Source: an uncultured Alteromonadaceae bacterium (GTDB lineage Bacteria; Pseudomonadota; Gammaproteobacteria; Enterobacterales; Alteromonadaceae). Taken from it: 64,000 bases of DNA. The notes beneath the pieces were generated by a model. It had not been told where the DNA came from. It searched no databases and was given only the letters and a program-made list of their open reading frames with translations. The position numbers were made by a program, and so were the translations under genes. Location of the stretch: positions 1 through 64,000 of the forward strand of contig CANLWS010000010.1 in NCBI GenBank assembly GCA_947494925.1, in the 5' to 3' direction. Below, piece by piece: positions 1-9,637 of the stretch (position 1 is the stretch's first letter; the number at the start of each line of letters is the position of its first letter).

Positions 1-230
1 CGTTAAGTCGTGTTGATGGAATCTATTAAAGACCAAATCGGATGATTAAAAAATCTGCAAGGTGATACTTAGGTATGAGGTTTAATACGTTTAAAATCTA
101 TAAACAAAGAAGTGATAAGTAATCAGGGACTAACTTGTCACAAGGCGGGCTGCCATTAAAAGACCTATAAGCAATCCCCCATAAGCATCTCCGGGGGACT
201 TAAATGACTGGTGTTTGTGGCTTTAGCTAA

Positions 231-1487
231 TCACAAAGTTTGCTTGGACGTCAGAGCCTTGGCAACTGCTGTAAACACTTCCTGATCTGGGAAGCCATCA
301 GCAACGATGTTGACGCTGGACTGAAACTGACTTACACCTTTGCGCGTGGCTGGACCTAAAATCCCATCCGCTTCTCCAACATCAAAACCCAGTGAGTTAA
401 GAGATTCCTGGAGTGTTCTGAGCTGGGAAATCTCATAGTCACCTAGCTCGGGTAATGGACGGACTAACCTGGTTTTTCCATTGATTAGGTCAGCAAGGTA
501 GCCAACTGCAATGGCGTAATACTCAGAATTGTTCCATCCAAGAATCACATTGAAATTACTGTAAACGATAAAGGCAGGACCTTCATGACCTGCAGGTACC
601 AGCAAGGAGGCTTCTATGTCGCTTTTGCCAAGAGGTTGACCGTTCGCTTTTGTCACGCCTTTGGCGGCCCAGTCAGTCAAAGTCAGCTTATTTTCGCGTC
701 CCCCAAGCAGGAAATCAAAGCCTTCTGGTAACGCTACTTCTCTGCCCCACTTAAAGCCAGTCTTCCAACCCAAGTGCTGCAGGAAATTGGCCGCTGAAGT
801 GAGAGCGTCCTGCTCACTATTCCATAAATCTACTTTGCCATCACCATCGCCGTCCACTGCGTAAGCGGTATACGCTGATGGCATAAACTGCGTATGCCCC
901 ATGGCGCCAGCCCAGGAGCCCACCATGGACTCACGACTGATATTTTCTCTTTCCATCAGCAAAAGTGCCAACATTAGTTCTTTACTGAAAAACTCACTTC
1001 TGCGCTGATCGCAGGCCAAAGTAACCAAGGAGTCAATAATTGGCATCTTTCCCTTATAACTGCCGAAATTGGTTTCCAATCCCCAAAAAGACACCAAATA
1101 ATGGGCAGGAATGCCATATTTGGCGGTCAGGGACGAAAGCAGCTCTGAATGCTTGTTAAGCATTTCCCGCCCCTTGTTTATACGCCAATCGTTTACCCGT
1201 TTTGACAAATAACCTGGAAATGTCTGTACAAACTCCGGCTGATTGCGGTCATACCCAATCACTTTTTCCAGAAATCGTGCTTTGCCAAGTACATTCTGAT
1301 TGATGGACTCAGACACGCCTTCGTCAGCCGCACGGTCCTGCAGTCTTGCGACGCATTGCTTGAAGCTTTCTTGCGGTAAAGGCACATCAGTTTGTGCAAC
1401 GCTGGCACAGGAAAAAACTGACAATGAAAGAAGGGCGAAGAAATTGAACTTTGGAAAACCTATCAAATGAAGATACCCGATAAACAA
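231..1487 (-). CDS. Exported lytic murein transglycosylase (MltB/SLT_2 family) with peptidoglycan-binding domain
   Basis: This is predicted to cleave the glycan strand of murein in the periplasm, giving 1,6-anhydro products. An N-terminal hydrophobic stretch (about residues 8-31) ends at an Ala-Gln cleavage-like site. The SLT_2 catalytic domain spans about residues 40-335, with the presumed catalytic glutamate at E138 in the block FWGLETNFG and the conserved block GAMGHTQFMPS near residue 195. A peptidoglycan-binding domain 1 fills about residues 350-415. The longest frame begins at TTG 1487. A second TTG at 1466 leaves a shorter, more normal signal peptide and is equally possible, since neither has a convincing ribosome site. 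The Cys in the signal peptide (SVFSC) has a poor lipobox, so a soluble rather than lipid-anchored protein is more likely. The exact Mlt subclass is not certain. Confidence 0.9.
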   Translation of the reverse strand: MFIGYLHLIGFPKFNFFALLSLSVFSCASVAQTDVPLPQESFKQCVARLQDRAADEGVSESINQNVLGKARFLEKVIGYDRNQPEFVQTFPGYLSKRVNDWRINKGREMLNKHSELLSSLTAKYGIPAHYLVSFWGLETNFGSYKGKMPIIDSLVTLACDQRRSEFFSKELMLALLLMERENISRESMVGSWAGAMGHTQFMPSAYTAYAVDGDGDGKVDLWNSEQDALTSAANFLQHLGWKTGFKWGREVALPEGFDFLLGGRENKLTLTDWAAKGVTKANGQPLGKSDIEASLLVPAGHEGPAFIVYSNFNVILGWNNSEYYAIAVGYLADLINGKTRLVRPLPELGDYEISQLRTLQESLNSLGFDVGEADGILGPATRKGVSQFQSSVNIVADGFPDQEVFTAVAKALTSKQTL

Positions 1488-1581
1488 TTAGGTAAGTATG
1501 CTAACCCATCAGTGTGATAAAACAATTGGAAATTGGACGGATCAGTATGCTTTTTTCTACCAATCCGAATTTCTGTCACTA

Positions 1582-2361
1582 TTATGCGACTTGTTCTTCA
1601 CGGGTAAAGACGGGTTGGTTGGTTTTGCTCAGCTCTGGATTGAATTGGTATCCCTCAAGATCGAAGCCGGAAAGTTCTGCAACGTCAGTAATGCGATTTT
1701 GAATTATGTAACGGGCCATTAATCCTCTCGCTTTCTTTGCGAAAAAGCTGATAATTTTGTATTCGCCACTTTTCTTGTCTTTGAATACTGGTGTCACAAC
1801 AACGCCATCTACTAACTTGGTTTTAACCGATTTGAAGTATTCGTTTGATGCCAGGTTGATCAGTATATTGTCTCCTTGGCTACTGAGGTCCTGATTAATT
1901 TTGTCGGTAATGGTGTTGCCCCAGAATTCATACAGATTTTTTGAACGTCGGACGTTGAGTTTTGTACCCATTTCCAAACGATAAGGCTGCATTAAATCCA
2001 ATGGCTTAAGCAATCCATATAAGCCTGACAAAATGCGCAAATGTTGTTGAGCATAATCCAGATCACTCTCGCTGAAACTGTTTGCCTGCAAACCGGCGTA
2101 AACATCGCCATTAAAGGCCAGCACAGCTTGCTTAGCGTTAGCGTTGTCAAATGGCGTAGACCAACTTGCATAACGATCCGCGTTCAACCCAGCCAATTTG
2201 TCACTTATCTTCATCAGGCTACTAATCTTGGCTGGCGACAAACGTCTGCAGCGGTTTATTAATATCTTCGATTTATCAAGAAATTCCGGTTGCGTAAACG
2301 CGGCAGTAATTGAAGGTGTTTCGTAGTCCAGGTTTTTTGCTGGAGAGACAACTAATAACAT
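1582..2361 (-). CDS. yaaA: YaaA family peroxide-stress protein (UPF0246)
   Basis: The protein is full length for the family (259 residues; E. coli YaaA is about 258). It starts with the typical [14 protein letters not shown] and carries the conserved blocks FNGDVYAGL and [22 protein letters not shown]. In E. coli, YaaA is induced by OxyR and lowers intracellular free iron during hydrogen peroxide stress; that role is taken from the family. It stands alone on the minus strand, with the macro-domain gene upstream in the same orientation about 110 bases away. I see no OxyR site that I could defend. Confidence 0.93.
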   Translation of the reverse strand: MLLVVSPAKNLDYETPSITAAFTQPEFLDKSKILINRCRRLSPAKISSLMKISDKLAGLNADRYASWSTPFDNANAKQAVLAFNGDVYAGLQANSFSESDLDYAQQHLRILSGLYGLLKPLDLMQPYRLEMGTKLNVRRSKNLYEFWGNTITDKINQDLSSQGDNILINLASNEYFKSVKTKLVDGVVVTPVFKDKKSGEYKIISFFAKKARGLMARYIIQNRITDVAELSGFDLEGYQFNPELSKTNQPVFTREEQVA

Positions 2362-2471
2362 TGAGTACCTTATAGTTTTAAACAGTGATGCAAAAAGAAA
2401 AGCGATTTGCCGGGGTTACTTCAAAAAACGCCGCACATTATACCAATGATAAGCGATGGATGAAATCTGCT

Positions 2472-2993
2472 TTAATGATATTGACTGTTCCCTAACGACT
2501 TGAGTAATTGCTTATAAACTATGTCATCGAAGGCGCAAAGGATCACTTTGCGTAAGCTGTCATGCTGACTTACCATTTCTGTAATGACAGACACAGCGAT
2601 CTGGCAAGCTTGTTCAATTGGAAAAGCGTATGCACCACAACTGATGGCCGGAAATGCGATACTTCTGACCTCATGTTCTGTGGCAAGTTTAATGCTGTTT
2701 CGGTAGCAGTCTGCTAGCAGGTTCGCTTCGGATGCATTTCCCCCCTGCCAGACAGGTCCCACAGTGTGGATTACATACTTGGCAGGGAGTTTAAAACCCG
2801 GAGTGATCTTGGCTTGACCCGTTTCGCAGCCATGCAGATTTCGACAGATATCCAGCAATTCAGGCCCGGCTGCTCGATGAATTGCGCCATCTACTCCCCC
2901 CCCTCCCAACAAACTCGTGTTTGCTGCATTGACAATAGCATCGACCTGCAATTGAGTTATGTCATCTTGCAATAGAGTTATTTTTGCTGTCAT
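2472..2993 (-). CDS. Macro-domain protein, O-acetyl-ADP-ribose deacetylase (YmdB-like)
   Basis: A single macro domain of about 173 residues fills the protein. Visible motifs are IVNAANTSLLGGGGVDGAIHRAAG near residues 20-44 (the ADP-ribose binding loops) and ISCGAYAFP near residue 120. Macro domains of this subgroup hydrolyse O-acetyl-ADP-ribose and remove mono-ADP-ribose from proteins. The open frame extends upstream to 3074, but the extra 27 residues are not family-like, so I place the start at ATG 2993, where homologues begin (MTAKITLLQDDIT). No partner ADP-ribosyltransferase or sirtuin gene lies nearby, so it is probably a stand-alone housekeeping enzyme. Confidence 0.9.
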   Translation of the reverse strand: MTAKITLLQDDITQLQVDAIVNAANTSLLGGGGVDGAIHRAAGPELLDICRNLHGCETGQAKITPGFKLPAKYVIHTVGPVWQGGNASEANLLADCYRNSIKLATEHEVRSIAFPAISCGAYAFPIEQACQIAVSVITEMVSQHDSLRKVILCAFDDIVYKQLLKSLGNSQYH

Positions 2994-3180
2994 AGACCGG
3001 TTTTTTCTAGCGTCATGAGTACAACAGTTATACCCTATAGCTCCACGAATACCAATCACGTGAGATAAAAGCATAAGTTCATCCAGACAAGCTAATGATC
3101 AATGCTCTCAGTTTAAAAACTGCCGCTCTATTGGCGACATTAGATATTTTATGACAGTACGATCCCATTTGAGGTAAAAC

Positions 3181-4131
3181 ATGACAAATCAATTAACATC
3201 CTTGAGAGAAGTAACTACCGTTGTTGCCGATACAGGGGACATTGAAGCGATTAAAAAATACAAGCCTGTCGATGCTACGACCAACCCGTCGTTATTACTT
3301 AAAGCGTCTGAAATTGCTCAATATCAACCATTGATTGAAGAAGCCATAGCTTGGGCTAAAACCCAATCAAACGACAAAGCGCAACAAATTATTGATGCTG
3401 GCGACAAGTTAGCCGTCAATATAGGTAAAGAAATAGTCGATATTATTCCCGGAAGAATTTCCACTGAAGTAGATGCCAGACTTTCTTTTGATACTGAAGG
3501 CAGTATTGAAAAGGCTAAAAAACTAATTGGCTTATATGAACAAGCAGGCGTTGCAAAAGAACGTGTGTTGATCAAGCTAGCCTCTACCTGGGAAGGGATC
3601 CGTGCCGCTGAGCAATTGGAAAAAGTAGGGATTAACTGCAACCTGACATTACTTTTCAGTTTTGCTCAAGCCCGAGCTTGTGCAGAAGCTGGCGCATTTC
3701 TGATCTCTCCATTTGTTGGTCGAATCATGGACTGGTACAAAGCCAGCACAGGCAAAACCTATGATGCGGTTGAGGACCCGGGTGTGTTATCTGTAACCCG
3801 TATTTACCAATATTATAAAGAGCACGGCTACAACACAGTAGTGATGGGAGCAAGCTTCAGAAACACAGGGGAAATTCTTGAACTAGCTGGTTGCGATCGT
3901 CTTACAATTAGTCCTCAATTACTTGAAGAATTGTCTCAGACTCCAGAGGCTGTGGAAGTCAAACTACAGGATACAGGTGCGACTAAAACACCGGGTCACA
4001 TGCTGACAGAATCTGAATTCCGCTGGGAACATAATCAGGATCCAATGGCAACTGAAAAACTGGCAGAAGGTATTCGCAATTTCGCCATAGATCAGGACAA
4101 ACTAGAAGCCAAACTGGCAAGCCTGCTTTAG
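3181..4131 (+). CDS. tal: Transaldolase
   Basis: This enzyme transfers a dihydroxyacetone unit between sugar phosphates in the non-oxidative pentose phosphate pathway. Its 316 residues match E. coli TalB. The Schiff-base lysine is K132 in [13 protein letters not shown]17 lies in VADTGD, and the [12 protein letters not shown] block is at residues 31-42. The start is set by a good ribosome site, GAGG, six bases before ATG 3181. It is followed 22 bases later by pgi, so the two sugar-phosphate enzymes are almost certainly co-transcribed. Confidence 0.98.
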   Translation: MTNQLTSLREVTTVVADTGDIEAIKKYKPVDATTNPSLLLKASEIAQYQPLIEEAIAWAKTQSNDKAQQIIDAGDKLAVNIGKEIVDIIPGRISTEVDARLSFDTEGSIEKAKKLIGLYEQAGVAKERVLIKLASTWEGIRAAEQLEKVGINCNLTLLFSFAQARACAEAGAFLISPFVGRIMDWYKASTGKTYDAVEDPGVLSVTRIYQYYKEHGYNTVVMGASFRNTGEILELAGCDRLTISPQLLEELSQTPEAVEVKLQDTGATKTPGHMLTESEFRWEHNQDPMATEKLAEGIRNFAIDQDKLEAKLASLL

Positions 4132-4153
4132 TCATCAATAAGGAACTGAGACA

Positions 4154-5794
4154 ATGTCTGCATTAACACAAAGCACCACCTGGAATTCACTGCAACGTCT
4201 GGCTGAGGGGCTAGACGGTCAGCACATGCGTGACTGGTTCGATGCAGATAATACCAGAGCTGAGCAGTACACAGTTGATGCCTGCGGTATTACACTGGAC
4301 TATTCCAAAAACCTGATTAACTCGGAAGTTATGTCTGCCTTACAAGCACTCGCTAAGCAGCAACAAGTGCTTGAAAAACGCGATGCTATGTTTTCAGGTG
4401 GGATTATCAATCACACTGAAAATCGCGCGGTATTGCATACGGCTCTGCGCAATTTCTCTGGACAACCCGTTTACGTCGACGGCGAGGATGTCATGCCAGA
4501 AGTCCTGGCAACACAGGAAAAGATCCAAGCCTTTACCCACAGCATTCACAGTGGTGAACATAAAGGATATACCGGTAAAGCGTTAACCCAGATAGTAGCC
4601 ATAGGTATAGGCGGCTCATTTTTAGGTCCGAAAATTATGTCGGAAGCTCTGAAACCTTACTGGGTTGAAGGGGTGAAAGTGCATTATGTGGCGAATGTGG
4701 ATGGTTGCCATATTCAAGACGTACTTGCCTCTGTGGATCATGAAGAAACACTGGTAGTCATGTCGTCGAAGTCTTTTACCACACAGGAAACGCTACAGAA
4801 CACCCTGACCGCAAAAGCCTGGTTTCTGGCGCAAGGGGGCACACAACAAGATATAGCCAAACACTTTGTTGCAGTGTCTTCCAATATTGCCGCAGCGACT
4901 GAATTCGGTATGGATCCAGACAACATTTTCCCAATGTGGGATTGGGTTGGTGGTCGTTATTCTTTGTGGTCGGCAATTGGCCTACCAATGGCTCTGACGA
5001 TGGGGTATGAAAACTATCGGGCAGTACTTGAAGGCGCGTTTGAAATGGATCAGCATTTCCAGCACGCACCTATGGAACAAAACCTTCCGGTCATCATGGC
5101 GTTGCTAGGTGTCTGGTATGTTAATTTTCATGCCGCTCAGAGTCACGTTCTCTTGCCCTATTACCACTATCTACGTGGATTTCCGGCCTATGTTCAACAA
5201 CTTGACATGGAAAGTAATGGTAAGTCAGTGGCGGCTGCAGACACTAAGATTGACTACGCCACTGGCCCGGTTATCTGGGGAAGCGAAGGTACCAACGGAC
5301 AACATTCTTTCCATCAGTTAATCCACCAGGGTAAAGTGCTTATCCCGGCAGATTTTATGCTACCCCTCAATGTGCCTAACCAGGACGATACTCACCACGC
5401 AATGCTGGCATCCAACTGCTTTGGCCAAACCCAGGCATTGATGCAAGGCAAAACCTATGATGAGTGTTATGCCGATCTGGATGGAAAAGGCCTTGATAAA
5501 GAAACGCGACATGCTCTGGCTACCCATAAGACAATGCCAGGCAACAAGCCGAGTAATACACTATTGTTCGAACAGATGGACCCCAAAACCTTAGGTGCAT
5601 TGGTGGCACTCTATGAACATAAAGTGTTTGTTCAGGGCGCGATTTGGGAGGTCAATTCGTTTGATCAATGGGGTGTAGAATTAGGCAAAGTATTGGGCAA
5701 TCAGGTATTGGACAAATTGGTTAATTCGGAAGCGGAGCTTAATTTTGACGCTTCAACGAATCAACTTATTCAGCGGTTCAGAAACGCAAACTAG
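4154..5794 (+). CDS. pgi: Glucose-6-phosphate isomerase
   Basis: This enzyme interconverts glucose-6-phosphate and fructose-6-phosphate. Its 546 residues are normal for the bacterial enzyme. Visible motifs are the sugar-phosphate binding block GIGGSFLGP, the PGI signature [11 protein letters not shown] near residue 260, MESNGKSV, the catalytic region [13 protein letters not shown], and a C-terminal ELGKVLGNQ with the active-site lysine. A ribosome site AAGGA precedes ATG 4154. It is the second gene of the tal-pgi operon, which ends at a strong bidirectional terminator. Confidence 0.98.
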   Translation: MSALTQSTTWNSLQRLAEGLDGQHMRDWFDADNTRAEQYTVDACGITLDYSKNLINSEVMSALQALAKQQQVLEKRDAMFSGGIINHTENRAVLHTALRNFSGQPVYVDGEDVMPEVLATQEKIQAFTHSIHSGEHKGYTGKALTQIVAIGIGGSFLGPKIMSEALKPYWVEGVKVHYVANVDGCHIQDVLASVDHEETLVVMSSKSFTTQETLQNTLTAKAWFLAQGGTQQDIAKHFVAVSSNIAAATEFGMDPDNIFPMWDWVGGRYSLWSAIGLPMALTMGYENYRAVLEGAFEMDQHFQHAPMEQNLPVIMALLGVWYVNFHAAQSHVLLPYYHYLRGFPAYVQQLDMESNGKSVAAADTKIDYATGPVIWGSEGTNGQHSFHQLIHQGKVLIPADFMLPLNVPNQDDTHHAMLASNCFGQTQALMQGKTYDECYADLDGKGLDKETRHALATHKTMPGNKPSNTLLFEQMDPKTLGALVALYEHKVFVQGAIWEVNSFDQWGVELGKVLGNQVLDKLVNSEAELNFDASTNQLIQRFRNAN

Positions 5795-5811
5795 TCCATC
5801 TCTTCCAATTG

Positions 5812-5839
5812 AAAAAAGAGCCGTGTTGGCTCTTTTTTT
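5812..5839. terminator. Bidirectional intrinsic terminator between pgi and the ABC-F gene
   Basis: The stem AAAAAAGAGCC (5812-5822) pairs with GGCTCTTTTTTT (5828-5839) around the loop GTGTT. Both strands end in a T-run, so it can stop pgi from the left and the ABC-F gene from the right. Confidence 0.9.
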
Positions 5840-5854
5840 GTTTTTAAATTTTAT

Positions 5855-7459
5855 TCAAGCCACTTTTAAATCATTTGCCCGACTTGCGAGGTATTCGTCG
5901 TAAGTCCCCTGAAAACTTATCAACTTCTCATCAACTATTTCCACAACCCGGGTAGCAAGAGAAGATACGAACTCCCTGTCATGGCTGACAAAAATCAGCG
6001 TACCTTCAAAAAGTTTCAAGGCATTGTTTAGAGCTTCAATCGCTTCCATATCCATGTGGTTGGTTGGTTCATCCATAATGAGCACATTGATATCTGACAT
6101 CATGAGTTTACCAAACAGCAATCTGTTCTTTTCCCCTCCGGAACAGACCTTTGCCTTTTTATTGAAATCATCTGCACTGAACAAAAGGCTGCCTAACAAT
6201 CCGCGTACCATCAGGTCATTGTGTTTGGGCGTGCGCCATTGCGACATCCAATCAAACAAGCTCAGGTCGTTATCGAAATCCTGACTACTATCCTGTGGGC
6301 AGTAACCGATTTTGGCATTTTCTGACCATTTGACGACACCAGAATTTGCCTGAACTTCATTCATCAGACAACGCAATAAGGTTGTTTTACCCACGCCGTT
6401 TTCTCCGATAATCGCAAGTTTCGCACCTGCCTCGAGAATTAAGTCTCCTCCTTCAAACAGGTGATTGTCCTCAAAACCATGGCTCAGGCCTTCCAATATC
6501 AGCGCTTGTCTATGCAGCTTCTGATGTTGCTGGAGAATGATTTTTGGTGTTCTTCTGCTCGACGATTTGACTTCATCAAGGCTAATTTTTTCCATTCGGC
6601 GGGCGCGTGAAGTAGCCTGTTTGGCTTTGGATGCATTGGCAGAGAATCGATTAACAAAACTTTGCAGCTCTTCTATTTCTGCGCTTTTTTTCGCGTTTTC
6701 AGTCAGCAGTTGTTCCTGAATAAGCGAAGATGCGGCGAGATAGGCTTCATAATTGCCTGGGTAGATGCGCAATTCGCCATAGTCGATGTCTGCCATGTGG
6801 GTACACACTGAATTCAGAAAATGGCGGTCGTGCGAAATGATTATCATGGTGCACTTGCGTTCACTCAGGATGTCAGCTAGCCAATTGATGGTGTAAATAT
6901 CAAGGTTGTTGGTAGGCTCATCCAGCAGTAATATATCTGGATTGGCAAATAACGCTTGGGCCAGTAGCACTCGCAACTTCCAACCTGGTGCAACCTGCTG
7001 CATCAACCCAAAATGGAAGTGCTCGCCAATTCCGGCTTGCAATAATATTTCACCGGCTCTGCTTTCTGCTGTATAGCCGTCCATTTCAGCGAATTGCGTT
7101 TCCAGTTCTGCCACCAGCATGCCATCTTCTTCGCTCATCTCTGGCTTTGCATAGATTTCATCACGTTGCTGCTTAATCTTCCAAAGTGCCGTATCTCCCA
7201 TGATGACGGTATCCACCACGGAGTATTGTTCAAAGGCAAACTGGTCCTGGCTCAGTACACCCATTTTTTGACCTGGTGCAATGGAAACATTTCCTGAACT
7301 CGGCATTAATTCCCCGCTCAGAATTTTCATGAAAGTGGATTTGCCACAGCCATTTGCACCGATCAATCCATATCGATTGTTGTTACCAAATTTCGCGGAA
7401 ATATTCTCAAATAATGGCTCAGCGCCAAACTGCATGGTGATGTTTGCGGTAGAAATCAA
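5855..7459 (-). CDS. ybiT: ABC-F family ATPase, YbiT-type ribosome-associated factor
   Basis: The protein has two ABC ATPase domains and no membrane segments, the ABC-F plan of translation factors that bind the ribosomal E site. The first Walker A is GANGCGKST and the second is [20 protein letters not shown] and [10 protein letters not shown] are the Walker B blocks, and the inter-domain linker near residues 235-300 is charged. The sequence follows E. coli YbiT closely along its length. The frame is open to TTG 7492, but I prefer TTG 7459. It has a GGGG ribosome site eight bases upstream, gives 534 residues, and aligns with the start of E. coli YbiT. No ATG is available, so the start rests on homology and spacing. 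Confidence 0.93.
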   Translation of the reverse strand: MISTANITMQFGAEPLFENISAKFGNNNRYGLIGANGCGKSTFMKILSGELMPSSGNVSIAPGQKMGVLSQDQFAFEQYSVVDTVIMGDTALWKIKQQRDEIYAKPEMSEEDGMLVAELETQFAEMDGYTAESRAGEILLQAGIGEHFHFGLMQQVAPGWKLRVLLAQALFANPDILLLDEPTNNLDIYTINWLADILSERKCTMIIISHDRHFLNSVCTHMADIDYGELRIYPGNYEAYLAASSLIQEQLLTENAKKSAEIEELQSFVNRFSANASKAKQATSRARRMEKISLDEVKSSSRRTPKIILQQHQKLHRQALILEGLSHGFEDNHLFEGGDLILEAGAKLAIIGENGVGKTTLLRCLMNEVQANSGVVKWSENAKIGYCPQDSSQDFDNDLSLFDWMSQWRTPKHNDLMVRGLLGSLLFSADDFNKKAKVCSGGEKNRLLFGKLMMSDINVLIMDEPTNHMDMEAIEALNNALKLFEGTLIFVSHDREFVSSLATRVVEIVDEKLISFQGTYDEYLASRANDLKVA

Positions 7460-7874
7460 AATGGTTGCCCCAGATAAAATTGTGAAAAACAAAATAGTGC
7501 TGGGATAAACCTAAAGGAATAACACGACACAAAAGCGGCGCGCACTATAATTAAATGACGAGCAGAAGTCGAGTAAAGAAGGTTGTTTTTTGCTCATTAC
7601 ACAGATATACTCCTCGCCGTTAGTTGGCCATCCTCCTCTGTTGACTAACCTGTTATCGCATTGCGGTAACTAATGTCATGTCTTTCTTTGATCCAGTCAG
7701 TCAGCATTAAAAAAAATTACAAGCTGAATTATTGTACGGCGAATTGTTTGCGATTGTTTCGCAATGAGAATACTTTTGAAAAGCCCAATTGGGCCCCTGA
7801 GATATCGTCAAAACTGTAGTGAAGCTTTTCTAAAAATTTGTGCACCAGGTGCACTATAAATAGTGAGTTTTATT
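7460..7874. other. Palindrome-rich intergenic region
   Basis: No convincing gene is seen in these 415 bases. The region holds the 5' side of the ABC-F gene (minus strand) and the presumed control region of the small plus-strand ORF that follows. Several inverted repeats are visible: TTGCGA/TCGCAA at 7748-7753 and 7759-7764, the perfect 12-mer GCCCAATTGGGC at 7783-7794, and two abutting palindromes at 7840-7865 that are listed separately. An unannotated small RNA cannot be excluded, but I see no terminator hairpin that would end one. Confidence 0.5.
7840..7865. promoter_or_regulatory. Two abutting palindromes, probable operator or activator site
   Basis: GTGCACC-A-GGTGCAC (7840-7854) is a perfect 15-base palindrome. 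It runs directly into CACTAT-AA-ATAGTG (7852-7865), a perfect 14-base one, and they share three bases. A TATAAA stretch lies in the second. A looser echo of the first, GTGCACCCTGTGCAT, occurs at 7911-7925 inside the small ORF. The binding protein is unknown. Confidence 0.45.
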
Positions 7875-8051
7875 ATGTCTTATACATACAACGGAACACA
7901 GATCCGTATTGTGCACCCTGTGCATTCAATTTCTGTGAACAATCACAATGTTGTTTTTGCTGACCTGAGCGGTCATAAAAAAGCCGAGTTTGCCAACCCT
8001 CTTGAAGCCAAGGCCTTTGTCGCATTTCTGATTGACAGCAAAACACATTGA
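7875..8051 (+). CDS. Small hypothetical protein (58 aa)
   Basis: I do not recognise this small ORF. It starts at ATG 7875, seven bases after a modest GTGAG ribosome site, and encodes 58 residues with no signal peptide or membrane segment. The composition looks protein-like: alternating hydrophobic residues in the first half (IRIVHPVHSI, NVVFADL) and a likely helix near the end (LEAKAFVAFLI). The frame is open a further four codons upstream to GTG 7863, but that start would sit inside the palindrome. It stands alone between the ABC-F gene and the solute-binding gene. It may be a genuine lineage-specific gene or a chance frame. Confidence 0.5.
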   Translation: MSYTYNGTQIRIVHPVHSISVNNHNVVFADLSGHKKAEFANPLEAKAFVAFLIDSKTH

Positions 8052-8291
8052 TATTCGTGGTTAAGTTATGACTTTACCTCATGATCCAGTACCACCTATT
8101 CCGGCGCGTATTTATTCGCAAATACGTGTCGTTGTCCCCCAAATTACCGACTTCTAAATCAACATTACCTATTAACCTAAAGTGTTAATGTAATTGTCTC
8201 CTAGTCCGGTTAAACTTGCCTTTCTGTACAACACTACGTTCGATACATCGACAACCATACTGTATTCGTTTAAAGGACACTCGTTAACCTG

Positions 8292-9143
8292 ATGAAATTG
8301 ATTTCGCTTGTGTTTCTAATTGGCTTTTCTCATTTTATTCATGCTCAGCCCAAGCAAACAATCCTCTGGGGAGTTGGGAATCAACCGCCACGATTAAGTG
8401 TTGACGCCGAAGGGAACCTTAGTGGTCAGGGAGGCATTCAGCAAACTATGTTAGAGGAAGGGCTTAAAGGCGATTATCTCCATAAGCATGTCAATATGAA
8501 CTGGGCAAGATTTGAAGCAGAATTGGAAAAAGGCTCTCAGGTCTGCAGCAGTTTTGTATTTAAAACAAAAAAACGAGAACAGCACGGCGTATTTTCAATC
8601 CCCTGGCACATTGACCTCGCCCATCAACTTATTATGCGTCGCACTACTTATGAAGAATTAGGTAAACCGAGTCAAGTTTCTCTGAACGAGATTATTGCCC
8701 TTCCAAATCTGATAGGTTCGGTTGAATTAGGCCGTTCTTACTCCAATCTGGACAGCATTATTGTTGGTCCGAATCAACAGACAAATCTGATGATTGTGCC
8801 GATTTCACAGGGGAGGTTGTTGTCTATGCTCAATGTTTCAAGGGTAGATTACATGATTGAATACCCCTATGTAGCCAGTCACACACAAGAGGCACTTGGG
8901 TTTCCGGCTGATGACATTGTTAGTGTCCCAATTGAAGAGATCAGAGATTTCGCATTTACTCGTGTTGGTTGTGCCAATACTCCCTGGGGTAAACAGGTAA
9001 TAGGTAAAGTGAATAAATTTATTAAGCAAATCAGAAACAAACCTTCCTATCTTGAGCTACTGAAAATGATCCATCACGATCAAGAAGATTTAAACTTGGT
9101 AGAGAAGGTTTATCACGAAGAATTTTTGACCGCTTCAGAATAA
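8292..9143 (+). CDS. Periplasmic solute-binding-like protein (TIGR02285-type)
   Basis: The protein of 283 residues has a signal peptide (about residues 1-18, ending FIHA). It resembles the amino-acid-type solute-binding fold in the TIGR02285 group of uncharacterised proteobacterial proteins. Typical blocks are ILWGVGNQPPRLS after the signal, VCSSFVFKTKKREQHGVFSIPW in the middle, and RVDYMIEYPYVA later. No ABC transporter permease or ATPase lies beside it. That suggests it is not a classical transporter subunit; such orphan binding folds often act in sensing. The ligand is unknown. Confidence 0.75.
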   Translation: MKLISLVFLIGFSHFIHAQPKQTILWGVGNQPPRLSVDAEGNLSGQGGIQQTMLEEGLKGDYLHKHVNMNWARFEAELEKGSQVCSSFVFKTKKREQHGVFSIPWHIDLAHQLIMRRTTYEELGKPSQVSLNEIIALPNLIGSVELGRSYSNLDSIIVGPNQQTNLMIVPISQGRLLSMLNVSRVDYMIEYPYVASHTQEALGFPADDIVSVPIEEIRDFAFTRVGCANTPWGKQVIGKVNKFIKQIRNKPSYLELLKMIHHDQEDLNLVEKVYHEEFLTASE

Positions 9144-9388
9144 TCATAATTTGGTACTTCGTCCTCTCGCCCCCTTTCTCTAAAGAAGAATCAGAGCGAG
9201 TGAGCGCCTGCTGTGTATGCAGTTTGTCATTAAAAATTCAAAAGTTGTTAATATTAAGTTAAACATTTTGTTTTATTTTTAGCGCTGCTGTGATAAATAC
9301 AGATATGAATCAATTTGTTCGCCAGTTTACCAACATTGTGGCGAGGTGTTGATTCTGAATAATGCGCTAATAATAAAAGGAGATCTCC

Positions 9389-9562
9389 GTGGATAAGTCC
9401 GAATTATTGTCAATGTTAGACATAGAGTCACGTCCAGCCGCCAAAGGCAAAAGCAAAAAACGCAAGTGGAGAGAAATAGAAGCAATTCAAGACAGATACC
9501 GATTACAAAAAGAGCTCGAAGACATGGACATGTCTCTCGAAGCAGAACTCGCTAAACTTTAA
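9389..9562 (+). CDS. DUF3545 family small protein (57 aa)
   Basis: This short gene begins at GTG 9389 behind a strong AAAAGGAG ribosome site spaced six bases away, and is closed by an intrinsic terminator nine bases after the stop. The product is basic in the middle (KGKSKKRKWREIEAIQDRYR) and acidic at the end (LEDMDMSLEAELAKL), with a predicted long helix. This matches my memory of DUF3545, a small protein family of marine gammaproteobacteria with no assigned function. It is a single-gene transcription unit with no obvious partner. Confidence 0.75.
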   Translation: MDKSELLSMLDIESRPAAKGKSKKRKWREIEAIQDRYRLQKELEDMDMSLEAELAKL

Positions 9563-9570
9563 GATAATTT

Positions 9571-9602
9571 AAAAAGGCTTTGCACAACGCAAAGCCTTTT
9601 TT
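9571..9602 (+). terminator. Intrinsic terminator after the DUF3545 gene
   Basis: A 13-base stem, AAAAAGGCTTTGC (9571-9583) with GCAAAGCCTTTTT (9589-9601), closes on the loop ACAAC and runs into T residues. The A-rich left arm means it could also act on the minus strand for ung. Confidence 0.92.
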
Positions 9603-9617
9603 CATTCTGCCCCTCAG

Positions 9618-9637
9618 TTAATACCAACAGGTATTAA
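9618..9637. repeat. Perfect stem-loop overlapping the ung stop codon
   Basis: TTAATACC (9618-9625) and GGTATTAA (9630-9637) form a perfect 8-base stem with the loop AACA. The right arm contains the ung stop codon. There is no T-run, so it is not a classical terminator. It may be a small dispersed repeat or an mRNA-end stabilising hairpin. Confidence 0.5.

Noticed and set aside
175-198. TCCCCC/GGGGGA stem in the first 230 bases
   Set aside because: Six base pairs, a 12-base loop and no T-run; too weak to call a terminator for the transglycosylase gene. No gene is seen in bases 1-230.
7840-7854. Resemblance of GTGCACCAGGTGCAC to an NtrC site
   Set aside because: NtrC sites have the same half-sites but a longer spacer (about seven bases between GCAC and GTGC); here there are three, so the match is not credible.
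8171-8189. ATTAAC-CTAAAGT-GTTAAT inverted repeat upstream of the solute-binding gene
   Set aside because: A possible operator, but short, A+T rich and without an adjacent regulator; not strong enough to list as a site.
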